From assembly GCF_003010955.1 (NCBI RefSeq), contig NZ_PGGO01000012.1:104801-168800 (forward strand): DNA of 64,000 nucleotides, read 5' to 3'. This document shows, piece after piece, positions 45,565 through 53,895 of this stretch. The notes below the pieces were generated by a model that saw nothing but the letters and a program-made list of their open reading frames with translations, searched no databases and had not been told where the DNA came from. Within the stretch, counting starts at the first letter, position 1; each line of letters opens with the position of its first letter. The stretch is from Phyllobacterium brassicacearum. GTDB taxonomy: Bacteria > Pseudomonadota > Alphaproteobacteria > Rhizobiales > Rhizobiaceae. Position numbers and translations under genes: made by a program.

Positions 45565-46002
45565 CTATCTGTCGAGTATGTCCCGCAGCCAGGCGAGCAA
45601 TCCCTTGTGCCTCCCGGCAATGGCCTTTCGGACATTGTAGGCGGCCATCCCTGCGCTCACTTCCGCACCGAAGTGACAGTAGCAAACCACCCGGTGGAGC
45701 TGGAGGTCGCTCAGTTCAAAGAACCGGCGCGCTTCGCCATACGTGTCATTTTTCAGGCCAGTTGCCCGAAGAACCGGGTCCTCGAATGCGACCGAGATCG
45801 GCGAGCCTTCGCTACGCATGGCAGCACGCTGCCGGGCCGGCTGGTACTCCGACTGGTACAGCGTCGAAAGGCGCCTATCCGGATCTCGTTCGAGGACCAT
45901 TGCCCACCGTTCAAGACGTTCGCTGCGCAGCATGGTCTGACGGGGATAATCTTGATCGATCTGAGAGACAATTTGCAGTTGCTCGAGTGCATGATGCTTC
46001 AT
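45565..46002 (-). CDS. Hypothetical protein
   Basis: 145 aa, soluble, with many charged residues and two adjacent cysteines in RVVCYCHFGAEV. A very good AGGAGG lies six bases before the ATG, which argues for a real gene. The N-terminal part (HHALEQLQIVSQIDQDYPRQ) and the end (HKGLLAWLRDILDR) look helical. No family is recognised. It lies between two small hypothetical genes, in a region where one gene has an EcfG-type promoter. Confidence 0.6.
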   Translation of the reverse strand: MKHHALEQLQIVSQIDQDYPRQTMLRSERLERWAMVLERDPDRRLSTLYQSEYQPARQRAAMRSEGSPISVAFEDPVLRATGLKNDTYGEARRFFELSDLQLHRVVCYCHFGAEVSAGMAAYNVRKAIAGRHKGLLAWLRDILDR

Positions 46003-46201
46003 CTTGGCCTCCTATTCGAACGATAGTTGGTCCGCCCATTCCCAGCATTCACCCCCGACAAACCTGACTCCAGCAGCCCGCGAAGTCCAATCACGATGCT
46101 GCCCGGGGGTTCCCGTTCACGAAAACGTGCATGCTCGTCTGGCACAACATCAATGCCCGGCGCTCAACGGCCAAATAACACCTCTACCCGTTGTTTTTTC
46201 A

Positions 46202-46226
46202 GGAACTTATCTAACGCGCGGACGTT
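46202..46226 (+). promoter_or_regulatory. EcfG-type (general stress) promoter of the 53-aa gene
   Basis: GGAAC (46202-46206), 16 bases, CGTT (46223-46226): a full match to the alphaproteobacterial EcfG/RpoE2 consensus. The expected transcript start is near 46233, about 44 bases before the ATG at 46277. Confidence 0.65.
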
Positions 46227-46276
46227 GATGCTTCCTCAACCCGGGAAAGGCCGTATTCAAACAACCGAGAGGAATT

Positions 46277-46438
46277 ATGTCAGATCGAGACAATGAAAGG
46301 GCTCGCAGCCCGCAATACACTATCCGACGTAGCGGCAACTCATGGGTCGTCAGCAAAGACGATGAGCTGTCCACCAGTGAAGAGGATGAGAACGAAGTCG
46401 CTCCCTCCGGGGATGGCGAAATCGAAAAGACACCGTAA
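46277..46438 (+). CDS. Small acidic hypothetical protein, probably stress-induced
   Basis: 53 aa, starting MSDRDNERARSPQYTIRRSG, with a middle NSWVVSKDDELSTSEEDENE and the end IEKTP. The first half is basic and the second half strongly acidic. GAGAGGAA lies right before the ATG. An EcfG-type promoter is 50 bases upstream. No family is recognised. It is too short for common gene-calling limits and easily missed. The promoter plus ribosome site make it a credible small protein of the general stress response. Confidence 0.6.
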   Translation: MSDRDNERARSPQYTIRRSGNSWVVSKDDELSTSEEDENEVAPSGDGEIEKTP

Positions 46439-46637
46439 GGTATGCCCAGCGTTTGGAGCGGAAGGTATTATACGGACAACCGTTTTGACACGAAACTGAA
46501 CATTATGTCTGCAACCGGGGAGGAATGTCTGCGTCCGATCTGCAACCTGTACAACATCACAACTACACATGAAGCGATGCGACAGACTGTGCACCCCAAC
46601 AGGTGCACGTCATAACGAATACTCTATGGAATGAGAT

Positions 46638-47159
46638 TCAAGCCAGCAGCGCGAGCGATTGGTAAAATTCTTTGGTGGTTTCTTTCCACGCCTTCCAAAG
46701 TCTCCTCCCATCCATGCAGCACATCGGCCCCTGAACCAATACCTTGGGCGGTGAGACGCTGATGTCGATCACATCGGACAAGAGGACATGTGGGCCATCA
46801 TCCCCGACCGTGTTGCGCCTCGTAAAGAGCAGCCTGCCATCGGCAGATATGAGGATATCGTGTCCCTGATGAAAGCCGTTGTAAGACAGTGAAGGACCAA
46901 TCCCGCGAACCTTCTTCCAGATCAGCCCGAACGTATTGCTGCTCTCATAAAGGTCGTATCCTTGGTCGTACCAAGGCCTGTCCAGCAGGGCATACATCTT
47001 GCCGGTGGTTCGGGATATGGCTGGCTGGCCGTAGGATGGTGCAAAAGCCACCCCATAGTTGCCTCCCTGCAGCAAACTTGAATTGGCAAAGCAAGCGACA
47101 GGCAGTACCACAAGTGCCAAGACCATGAATTTCCAAATAAATCGAAAAATGGGTTTCAC
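46638..47159 (-). CDS. Exported hypothetical protein
   Basis: 173 aa from GTG 47159 (GGGAAG seven bases upstream; a TTG directly before it is a further option). A signal peptide (FMVLALVVLPVACFA) ends near residue 25. The mature protein has GVAFAPSYGQPAISRTTGKM and DILISADGRLLFTRRN, reminiscent of one or two beta-propeller blades, and a CC pair in QGPMCCMDG. No family is assigned. It stands alone near tRNA-Pro. Confidence 0.5.
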   Translation of the reverse strand: MKPIFRFIWKFMVLALVVLPVACFANSSLLQGGNYGVAFAPSYGQPAISRTTGKMYALLDRPWYDQGYDLYESSNTFGLIWKKVRGIGPSLSYNGFHQGHDILISADGRLLFTRRNTVGDDGPHVLLSDVIDISVSPPKVLVQGPMCCMDGRRLWKAWKETTKEFYQSLALLA

Positions 47160-47323
47160 CAAATTGCTTCCCGCCGATTTGCGTCATGCGCAAACATGCT
47201 GCAAACGCCTTGAGGATGGCTTAATGCCTGCCCGCAGCCGATTTGGGTCCATGCCACGACAAGCCAGCCCGACATCTTGTCCACGACGTTGGACCCAGAA
47301 TGGATCCAATTCTCCCAAAACAG

Positions 47324-47342
47324 AAAAAGGCCCTTGCGGGCC
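47324..47342 (-). terminator. Terminator of tRNA-Pro
   Basis: On the minus strand GGCCC, loop GCAA, GGGCC then TTTTT, 35 bases after the 3' end of the tRNA. Confidence 0.8.
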
Positions 47343-47376
47343 CATTTCCTAAGCTATTGTTTGCATTCAGAGAAAA

Positions 47377-47453
<77 letters not shown>

Positions 47454-47644
47454 ACATCTTCTGTTCAAGCTGAACTTAACCGCCTGGATATTGCGAACCC
47501 GAAATCCGTCGACCAAGGGCTACGCTATACCGGGGAAAGCCCTAAATTACTCGGGTTTTTTGTGCAAGGGTAAAAACCGTAAAAACAACATACTCTACAC
47601 AAATCCACGTGCATCCGCTGGTAACGGCCAGCTATCACCGGTCA

Positions 47645-48463
47645 TTACGATCCTTCGTCAGGGATATTGAGAAGGTGGCCGCATGCCTTGCAATGGACCG
47701 CGTCGGCCTCGTGCCTCTGCAGGCCGCACTGAGGACAAGGAAAGGTTACCTTGTGCGGTCTGACCACAGCTTGCGCGAGACGCACGAAAAGCGAAATTCC
47801 AACGATCATGGTCACGACCGAAGTCAGCTTACCAAGGGTACCCGGAAGCGTTATATCGCCAAAGCCCGTGGTGGTAACTGTTGCCACAGTGAAATAGAGC
47901 GCATCCACGAAGCCCTCTCCTCCTTCGAGCCGGTAGAAGAAGCTCGTGTAGACGAAGCCCGTAATGATGAAGAGGAAAACGATGAGGTTGATGCAGGCCC
48001 GTACGACGTCGAGAAGGTGACTGCAGCGACAGAAGCGCAACAATTCCTTCAGGAAAGTACTCTGCCCGATCGCCCAGATCCGCATTGCACGCAGGAAGGC
48101 GAAATTGTACAGCAGGTTCGGAAAAAGCAGCGTGGCGAGAATGAAGAGGTCCACCCAGGTCATCGGGCGGAGAATCCAGGATTTCAAGTTCTTCGCCAGC
48201 AGTACCCCGGTCATCAATTCGAAGCCGATCCAGACCGCGATCAAATAATCAACGATCAGATAGGAAGGGCCTGAACGCAGATACGGCCCCATGATGAAGA
48301 ATGCCAGAATTGCAATGTCAATGAAGAAGAAGGCACCCTGGAACCACAGTGATCGCCTGTCACGGCCACTTTGAAGGCGCCTTAGAGCGCGTCTCAGCTT
48401 CTCGATTTGCGACCCGCCGCGGTTCGTGGCAACTCTGTCCTGCATTTCACTGCTATAGCCCAT
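47645..48463 (-). CDS. Voltage-gated-like potassium channel with C-terminal zinc ribbon
   Basis: 272 aa. A six-helix layout is visible: helices at about 40-60, 70-90, 97-118, a short Arg-containing stretch (LRAMRIWAIG), and 155-178. The pore loop has VATVTTTGFGDITLPG, a K+ selectivity filter of TTGFGD. A last helix follows, and then a cytosolic CPQC...CKAC zinc-ribbon pair near the C-terminus. The fourth helix has few arginines, so strong voltage gating is doubtful. The start (48463 or the next ATG, 48445) is uncertain. Confidence 0.82.
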   Translation of the reverse strand: MGYSSEMQDRVATNRGGSQIEKLRRALRRLQSGRDRRSLWFQGAFFFIDIAILAFFIMGPYLRSGPSYLIVDYLIAVWIGFELMTGVLLAKNLKSWILRPMTWVDLFILATLLFPNLLYNFAFLRAMRIWAIGQSTFLKELLRFCRCSHLLDVVRACINLIVFLFIITGFVYTSFFYRLEGGEGFVDALYFTVATVTTTGFGDITLPGTLGKLTSVVTMIVGISLFVRLAQAVVRPHKVTFPCPQCGLQRHEADAVHCKACGHLLNIPDEGS

Positions 48464-48579
48464 TGGAGCGAAGTTTCAAGTTGAGTGCCGCAAGGTGCCG
48501 ACGGTCGCCCAAGCTCGGCAGGTACTACAAAAATATTCTGTATTTGTTGGAACCAAACTTCGGTGGTAGAATTATAGGA

Positions 48580-48667
48580 GTACTGGTCCCCAACCAGTTA
48601 GGCTGAACCCCACAGCCAACCCCTAAGTCCCAGCTTTCATTTTACATGGAAGCTGGGCTTTTTCTTT
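48580..48667 (+). ncRNA. Candidate small RNA with three hairpins and C-rich loops
   Basis: Hairpin 1: ACTGGT, loop CCCCA, ACCAGT (48582-48598). Hairpin 2: GGCTG, loop AACCCCA, CAGCC (48601-48617). Single-stranded AACCCCTAAGT follows, then a terminator CCCAGCTTTC, nine-base loop, GGAAGCTGGG (48629-48657) with a CTTTTTCTTT tail. A -10-like TAGAAT lies at 48567-48572. No open frame accounts for it. Repeated CCCC loops suggest pairing with G-rich ribosome sites. Confidence 0.5.
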
Positions 48668-48691
48668 CAGAGCACTGTGGCGCTCCGCCGA

Positions 48692-49249
48692 TCAGCGAAC
48701 CTGATCAAGCAGGCGCTTGCATTCGAGCAGGTCGAACAGCGTTTCCTGAAGCAGGGCTCGGTTGTCTTTTGAGAGCCGCTTGCCGTCGGCAGCAACCGGT
48801 CCTTCATCGTCGCCCTTGATCAGGCCGAAAAGGCGCCTGCCCTGGGGGACCGATTTGGGTGTTCCCATAACCGCGGCTTCCTCATCGGCCTCGGCGCGGC
48901 TCTGCTCGGCCGCAAGCGCCTCTTCCTGGCGCGCTGTCGCCTGCTTCTGCTGGCTGATGGCCTCGGCTGCTGCCGTATCGCCACTGCCCAGCGCAATGAT
49001 GAATTGAGTGCCATTCTCCCGCAGGAGGCGCTGGACACCCTTGATCGTATAGCCCTGGTCGTAAAGGAGATGCCGAATGCCCTTCAGCAGATCGACGTCG
49101 AGCGGACGATAATAACGCCGGCCGCCACCGCGCTTCATTGGCTTGATGTGAGTGAACCGTGTCTCCCAGAACCGCAGGACATGCTGAGGCAGATCAAGGT
49201 CTTCTGCGACTTCGCTGATGGTTCTAAATGCGTCGGGACTCTTGTCCAT
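48692..49249 (-). CDS. MerR-family regulator downstream of ihfA
   Basis: 185 aa. The N-terminal winged helix has [40 protein letters not shown] and [16 protein letters not shown]. The middle is a Gln/Ala-rich coiled stretch, and the end ([20 protein letters not shown]) is helical. There is no metal-binding cysteine set. It lies 138 bases after ihfA in the same direction, a placement conserved in rhizobia and probably part of the plsX-fabH-ihfA operon. The target is unknown. Confidence 0.85.
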   Translation of the reverse strand: MDKSPDAFRTISEVAEDLDLPQHVLRFWETRFTHIKPMKRGGGRRYYRPLDVDLLKGIRHLLYDQGYTIKGVQRLLRENGTQFIIALGSGDTAAAEAISQQKQATARQEEALAAEQSRAEADEEAAVMGTPKSVPQGRRLFGLIKGDDEGPVAADGKRLSKDNRALLQETLFDLLECKRLLDQVR

Positions 49250-49386
49250 GATTTCACCCTTTCAGGAGAAATTCTGATTCGACGTCTATTTCAGCGGTTT
49301 ATGGGATATTTTTCAAGCGCAGCGCGAGACTACCCCACAGTAATCTCGCTAGTTCAGCTGACAAAGACGCGAATTCGTCTTTTGTA

Positions 49387-49707
49387 CTACGCAGATTTCT
49401 TCTTGCGCGTCTGGTGCGAGCGCAAAATGCGCTGTTTGAGCACATTGGATGCTTTGAACGTCATGACGCGGCGCGGCAGAATGGGCACTTCCTCCCCCGT
49501 CTTCGGATTCCGGCCGATCCGTTCATTCTTATCTCTTACCTGGAACGTGGCGAACGATGACAGTTTGACTGTCTCGCCACGAACGATTGCATCACACACT
49601 TCATCGAGAATTGTCTCGACCAGTGAAGCTGACTCCGTTCGCGAAAGCCCTACCTTGCGATAGACTGCTTCAGCCAGATCAGCGCGCGTAATGGTCTTAC
49701 CCCCCAT
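49387..49707 (-). CDS. ihfA: Integration host factor subunit alpha
   Basis: 106 aa. The HU/IHF fold is complete: [20 protein letters not shown] at the start, [20 protein letters not shown], and the DNA-intercalating arm [19 protein letters not shown] with its proline. The C-terminal extension [11 protein letters not shown] is basic. The first residues and length fit IHF-alpha rather than HU. It binds and bends specific DNA as a dimer with IHF-beta. It follows fabH by 122 bases in the lipid synthesis block. Confidence 0.93.
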   Translation of the reverse strand: MGGKTITRADLAEAVYRKVGLSRTESASLVETILDEVCDAIVRGETVKLSSFATFQVRDKNERIGRNPKTGEEVPILPRRVMTFKASNVLKQRILRSHQTRKKKSA

Positions 49708-49829
49708 ACGATCTCAAAGCTCTCGTTTGTTGCAAAACTAGCAGGTGTAGCGGAAGTTACAGAATGAAAACCGATCGGGCAAGCAGGTTGAAAAAGTTCG
49801 TGAACTAATCTGCCGACCCAACCGACTTG

Positions 49830-50801
49830 CTACCACCGTAGCAGAACTGCACCCCACGTAAAGCCCCCACCCATGGCTTCAAGGAGCACCAAATCGCCTT
49901 GTTTGATCCGGCCGTCCGCGACAGCGGTCGCAAGAGCTAAGGGTACTGAAGCGGCTGATGTATTTCCGTGTTGGTCGACTGTGATTACGACCTTTTCTTC
50001 TGCCAGATGGAGCTTCTTCGCCGAGGCGTCGATGATGCGCTTGTTGGCCTGGTGCGGGACGAACCAATCGATGTCTTCGGCGGTAATTCCGGCCTCTGAA
50101 AACGACGCTTCAATGACATCGGTGATCATGCCGACAGCGTGCTTGAAGACCTCACGACCCTCCATCCGGAGATGGCCGACAGTCTGCGTCGAGGATGGAC
50201 CGCCATCTACATATAGTTTCTCTTTGTGCGAACCGTCCGACCGCAGGTTGGCGGTCAGAACGCCGCGATCGGAGGTCAGGCCGCGTCCCTCACTGGCTTC
50301 GAGGATCAATGCACCGGCGCCATCGCCGAAGAGCACGCAGGTCGTACGGTCATTCCAGTCGAGGATGCGGGAAAACGTTTCCGCACCTATCACCAGCACC
50401 CGCTTGGCCATGCCGCCACGAATGTAGAGATCAGCGGTGGTGACAGCGTAGACAAAACCCGAGCACACCGCCTGCATGTCGAATGCAAAGCCGTGCGTCA
50501 TGCCGAGACGTGCCTGGATATCGACTGCAGACGCAGGAAATGTGTTGTCAGGTGTCGAAGTAGCAAGAATGATCAGGTCGATGTCATCGGGCGTGAGGCC
50601 CGCATTGTCGAGCGCTGCCCGCGCCGCAGCTTCGCCAAGGGACGCCGTTGTCTCGCCCTCGCCGGCAATGTAGCGCTGCCGAATACCCGTCCGCTGAACG
50701 ATCCATTCATCCGAAGTCTCGACAATGCCTTCAAGATCAGCATTCTTCACAACGCGCGCCGGCTTGGCTGCGCCTATACCTTTTACAACGGACCGGATCA
50801 T
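49830..50801 (-). CDS. fabH: Beta-ketoacyl-ACP synthase III
   Basis: 323 aa, typical length. The catalytic cysteine is in [13 protein letters not shown], the histidine in [11 protein letters not shown], and the asparagine in [13 protein letters not shown]. It condenses acetyl-CoA with malonyl-ACP to start fatty acid synthesis. It starts eight bases after plsX and is clearly in the same operon. The closing [13 protein letters not shown] is standard. Confidence 0.96.
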   Translation of the reverse strand: MIRSVVKGIGAAKPARVVKNADLEGIVETSDEWIVQRTGIRQRYIAGEGETTASLGEAAARAALDNAGLTPDDIDLIILATSTPDNTFPASAVDIQARLGMTHGFAFDMQAVCSGFVYAVTTADLYIRGGMAKRVLVIGAETFSRILDWNDRTTCVLFGDGAGALILEASEGRGLTSDRGVLTANLRSDGSHKEKLYVDGGPSSTQTVGHLRMEGREVFKHAVGMITDVIEASFSEAGITAEDIDWFVPHQANKRIIDASAKKLHLAEEKVVITVDQHGNTSAASVPLALATAVADGRIKQGDLVLLEAMGGGFTWGAVLLRW

Positions 50802-50809
50802 TTAAAGCT

Positions 50810-51895
50810 CTACTTTTCCTGTTGTTCTATTTCGGCTTCTGCGTCGCTCTCGGTTTCCTCTTTGAAGGCCACGCCGACGGGGCTTTTGTGGAAATGGGTA
50901 AGATCGGCAGCGATCTTGTCCAAGAGCTTGTTGTGCGCCATGTCGTAGCCCACATCGATGGCAGAAGCAAAGCCCAAAGCATCGGTGCCACCGTGGCTCT
51001 TGATGACGACACCATTCAAGCCGAGAAATACACCGCCATTGGTCTTGCGGGGATCCATCTTTTCGCGCAGGCGATCAAAGGCGCCCTTGGCAAAAATATA
51101 GCCAATCTTGGCCATCAACGTGCGGCTCATCGCTTCGCGCAAATATTGAGCGAACTGTTTCGCGGTACCTTCCGCGGCCTTGAGCGCTATGTTTCCGGCA
51201 AATCCTTCGGTCACGACGACGTCGACCGTGCCTTTGCCGATATCATTGCCTTCGACAAAACCGTAATATTCAAGGCTCGGCAATGGAATCTCGCGCAGGA
51301 TACGCGCTGCATCCTTGACGTCGTCCTGTCCCTTGATCTCCTCGACGCCAACATTGAGCAGGCCAATGGTCGGCCGCTCGATCTCGAACAGCGCGCGGGC
51401 CATGGCAGCGCCCATAACCGCGTAATCAACGAGCTGCTGCGCATCGGCACCGATCGTTGCGCCAATATCGAGGACAATGCTTTCGCCGCGCAATGTCGGC
51501 CAAATACCAGCAATGGCAGGCCGTTCGACATTTGCCATGGTGCGCAGGCAGAATTTTGACATCGCCATGAGTGCGCCCGTGTTACCGGCAGATACGCAGG
51601 CATCGGCTTCGCCGGTCTTCACCGCTTCAATGGCCCGCCACATGGACGACTTCCATCGGCCGCTGCGCAGCGCCTGGCTCGGCTTCTCATCCATGCGCAC
51701 GGCCACATCGCAGTGGTGAAACGTCGAGGCGTCGACCAGGGCGGGATAGCGGACAAGCACAGGCTTGACCTCTTCTTCGCGCCCGAAAATCACAAACCTG
51801 ATATCAGGATGGCGCTCCAGCGCCGTTGCCATGCCCGGAATTACGATCTCAGGACCGAAATCACCGCCCATGGCATCAATGGAAATTCTGATCAC
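50810..51895 (-). CDS. plsX: Phosphate acyltransferase PlsX
   Basis: 361 aa. The start [14 protein letters not shown] is diagnostic, followed by [27 protein letters not shown] and [17 protein letters not shown]. It makes acyl-phosphate from acyl-ACP for PlsY. In this family the ATIGAD block is usually GANVDC or similar, a small variation. The acidic tail [15 protein letters not shown] is longer than in enterobacteria. It is in operon with fabH; no rpmF lies between it and the DUF177 gene, unlike many other bacteria. Confidence 0.96.
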   Translation of the reverse strand: MIRISIDAMGGDFGPEIVIPGMATALERHPDIRFVIFGREEEVKPVLVRYPALVDASTFHHCDVAVRMDEKPSQALRSGRWKSSMWRAIEAVKTGEADACVSAGNTGALMAMSKFCLRTMANVERPAIAGIWPTLRGESIVLDIGATIGADAQQLVDYAVMGAAMARALFEIERPTIGLLNVGVEEIKGQDDVKDAARILREIPLPSLEYYGFVEGNDIGKGTVDVVVTEGFAGNIALKAAEGTAKQFAQYLREAMSRTLMAKIGYIFAKGAFDRLREKMDPRKTNGGVFLGLNGVVIKSHGGTDALGFASAIDVGYDMAHNKLLDKIAADLTHFHKSPVGVAFKEETESDAEAEIEQQEK

Positions 51896-52073
51896 TCTCG
51901 ATTGTCCTGTCCTGTTCAGTGCTTGCGAGTAAGGTACGTTGAAAAGACTCGGCGAAAATAGTCATTTTGTATAAGCGCACAACTGATTTCTGCCAGCTGC
52001 GGGCTCGTCGAGCTGAATTGTCTTGAGAACCGCCCCCTTCTGGACCATTTCCCTGCATCTAGAGCCTCGCCGA

Positions 52074-52640
52074 TCAAGGCTTCTGTTTCCAATCCTTCAA
52101 AGCGACGAAAGGGTTTGCCGGTTCCTCGACAGCGTCATCGCCATATTGTACGACGACCGGCGGAACACTCTCTACGCCTTCCTTGCGCGGATATGGATCG
52201 ATGGCGAGCTCGAAAAACTCCTCGGCGATCGCACCGGCATCAAGCGTATCTCCCGAGAATGTCTCCGGTATGTCGGGTCCTTCCGCGCTGATGATCAGCT
52301 CGCCGTTCTCATCGAGGGGCAGACGCGCAAGGCGGGAATTCTCCGGAACGAAGATCGTGTCAATCTCGGCGTCGACTTTTGCATCAATGGGCTCCAGCGT
52401 TACAATACAGGACTGGACGATCTCGGCATGGACCTCGCCGCGAACGCGGACGCCATCCTTTTTCCAGGGAACGATTTGCAGATCGGCCTTGAAGAATTTG
52501 ACATCCAGCAACTCGTGGAAGTCACGCAATGCCTCAAGCTCACGGGCATTTGCCTCGATTTTTATATTGAGGCCCTTCTGTGGGAGCCGCCCTACCGAAA
52601 CCGGAAAGCTCAGCGCTCCATCCAAATTGTTTGTCATCAC
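52074..52640 (-). CDS. DUF177 (YceD-like) protein
   Basis: 188 aa. The pattern LSFPVSVGRLPQKGLNIKIE, then VRVRGEVHAEIVQSCIVTLEPIDAKVD with the lone cysteine, and the acidic NPFVALKDWKQ end match the DUF177 family. In other bacteria YceD is linked to 23S rRNA or large-subunit maturation and encoded with rpmF. Here it follows the chaperone gene with a 4-base ATGA overlap and precedes plsX after 178 bases. Confidence 0.88.
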   Translation of the reverse strand: MMTNNLDGALSFPVSVGRLPQKGLNIKIEANARELEALRDFHELLDVKFFKADLQIVPWKKDGVRVRGEVHAEIVQSCIVTLEPIDAKVDAEIDTIFVPENSRLARLPLDENGELIISAEGPDIPETFSGDTLDAGAIAEEFFELAIDPYPRKEGVESVPPVVVQYGDDAVEEPANPFVALKDWKQKP

Positions 52641-53191
52641 GCCTCCTCCAATGCAGGTCCGGCATCGGGAAATGTAACCTTGCCACCTGCAATCATATCA
52701 TCTGTCTGATCTTCGAGGTGCCGGGTTGCCAGCAGGACATATTTGCCAAGAGAATCCGCGCCTGGCCAGCTTTCATGGCCAGGACGCACATTGCGGGCAA
52801 GCGCGGCGACCAGCGCAACATAATCATTGTTCTCCAGGGCCTTATCGTAGGATTCGATCCGCCCGTAGAACATGCGCGCCAACTTCTTCATACGCTTCGG
52901 AACGCCTGAGTCCCCGATGCCGAGCTCCCGGAGCGAATGATCGACATCACGGAAGAACTCGTCAGTGACCTCCTGGCCGATCGATTTCAACGCCGGTGTC
53001 CGGCCCTTGATGCGGCGCATGAACAGGAAAACGTGCAGCGACAGCATTTCATAGCGACCCAACGGCGAATCCGGTACATCGAGGTCAGAATAAAAGTACG
53101 GTTGCCGCGCCGCTGCCACGATCGCGTCGTAGAGGGCAATCGTAATGGCCTCATTTGCCTTGGCCTTGCGGCTAAAAAGACTGAGAATCAT
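52637..53191 (-). CDS. Ubiquinol-cytochrome c chaperone (CBP3-like)
   Basis: 184 aa from ATG 53191. The family's core is present: ALYDAIVAAARQPYFYSDLD, PDSPLGRYEMLSLHVFLFMRR, VTDEFFRDVDHSLRELGIGD and VPKRMKKLARMFYGRIESYD. Mitochondrial CBP3 assists cytochrome b synthesis for complex III, and bacterial members probably aid bc1 assembly. It is the first gene of the DUF177-plsX-fabH run. It is divergent from the BamE gene, 114 bp apart. Confidence 0.9.
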   Translation of the reverse strand: MILSLFSRKAKANEAITIALYDAIVAAARQPYFYSDLDVPDSPLGRYEMLSLHVFLFMRRIKGRTPALKSIGQEVTDEFFRDVDHSLRELGIGDSGVPKRMKKLARMFYGRIESYDKALENNDYVALVAALARNVRPGHESWPGADSLGKYVLLATRHLEDQTDDMIAGGKVTFPDAGPALEEA

Positions 53192-53305
53192 AGAGTTGTG
53201 CTTTCCCTTGGGTCTTTGCACGCAACACATGTCGCGTGTTGCATCGGACTTCAAGGTGGTTTACCGAAGTTCTGCGGGCGGCGAAAGACTTGCGCCCAAT
53301 TTGAA

Positions 53306-53821
53306 ATGGAGATGTCGTTGCTACAGCGGATTTTCAAGACCGATCGTTTCCGGGAATTCCTTCTCGCCGGAACCCTTCTTTTGGCCGCAGGACTTGCTGG
53401 CTGTAACACCGCCGACCTCAATCCATCGGAGACTTTGACCCAAGGTTATGTCCTTGACGAGAAGGCGCTTGAGTTCGTCCCGGTAGGCTCCAGCCGCGAG
53501 CAGGTCCAGCTGTCGCTTGGCAGTCCGTCGACGACCGCCACCTTCGACAACGAAGTTTACTACTACATTTCGCAGAAGCGCCACCGCACCGTCGCGTTTA
53601 TGAATCCAAGGGTCACGGAGCGGCGAATTCTGGCCGTGTATTTTGACAAGGACGGCAAGGTCGCCAGCATTTCCAATTATGGACTGCAGGACGGAAAGGT
53701 GTTCGACTTCATCTCGCGCACCACACCGACAGGCGGCAAGGACTTGTCGTTCCTCGGACAGATGCTGGCTGGTGTCGGCAAGGCGCCCTCCCTGGGTGCC
53801 GGCGGACCACCATCGCAATAA
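53306..53821 (+). CDS. bamE: Outer-membrane assembly lipoprotein (BamE/SmpA/OmlA family)
   Basis: 171 aa. A lipoprotein signal has the hydrophobic FLLAGTLLLAAGLAGC (lipobox LAGC). The SmpA/OmlA domain follows: FVPVGSSREQVQLSLGSPST, VYYYISQKRHRTVAF, RRILAVYFDKDGKVASI. It is part of the beta-barrel assembly machine on the periplasmic side of the outer membrane. The start could also be the ATG at 53312. The gene ends 24 bases before a strong terminator. Confidence 0.9.
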   Translation: MEMSLLQRIFKTDRFREFLLAGTLLLAAGLAGCNTADLNPSETLTQGYVLDEKALEFVPVGSSREQVQLSLGSPSTTATFDNEVYYYISQKRHRTVAFMNPRVTERRILAVYFDKDGKVASISNYGLQDGKVFDFISRTTPTGGKDLSFLGQMLAGVGKAPSLGAGGPPSQ

Positions 53822-53844
53822 CGGCTTCTCCGGACCGCAAAACA

Positions 53845-53877
53845 AAAACCCACGAAACATGTTTCGTGGGTTTTTTT
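53845..53877. terminator. Bidirectional terminator between bamE and hppA
   Basis: AAAAA, then CCCACGAAA, short CATG-centred loop, TTTCGTGGG, then TTTTTTT. A perfect palindromic stem with A- and T-runs on both sides, so it can stop both convergent transcripts. Confidence 0.92.
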
Positions 53878-53895
53878 GTGCATTATTTGTTTTGT

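Noticed and set aside
46500..46610. Very short frame after GGGGAGGA and hairpin TGCACC..GGTGCA
   Set aside because: The frame has only 14 codons with no spacing to the ribosome site; the hairpin has no T-run.
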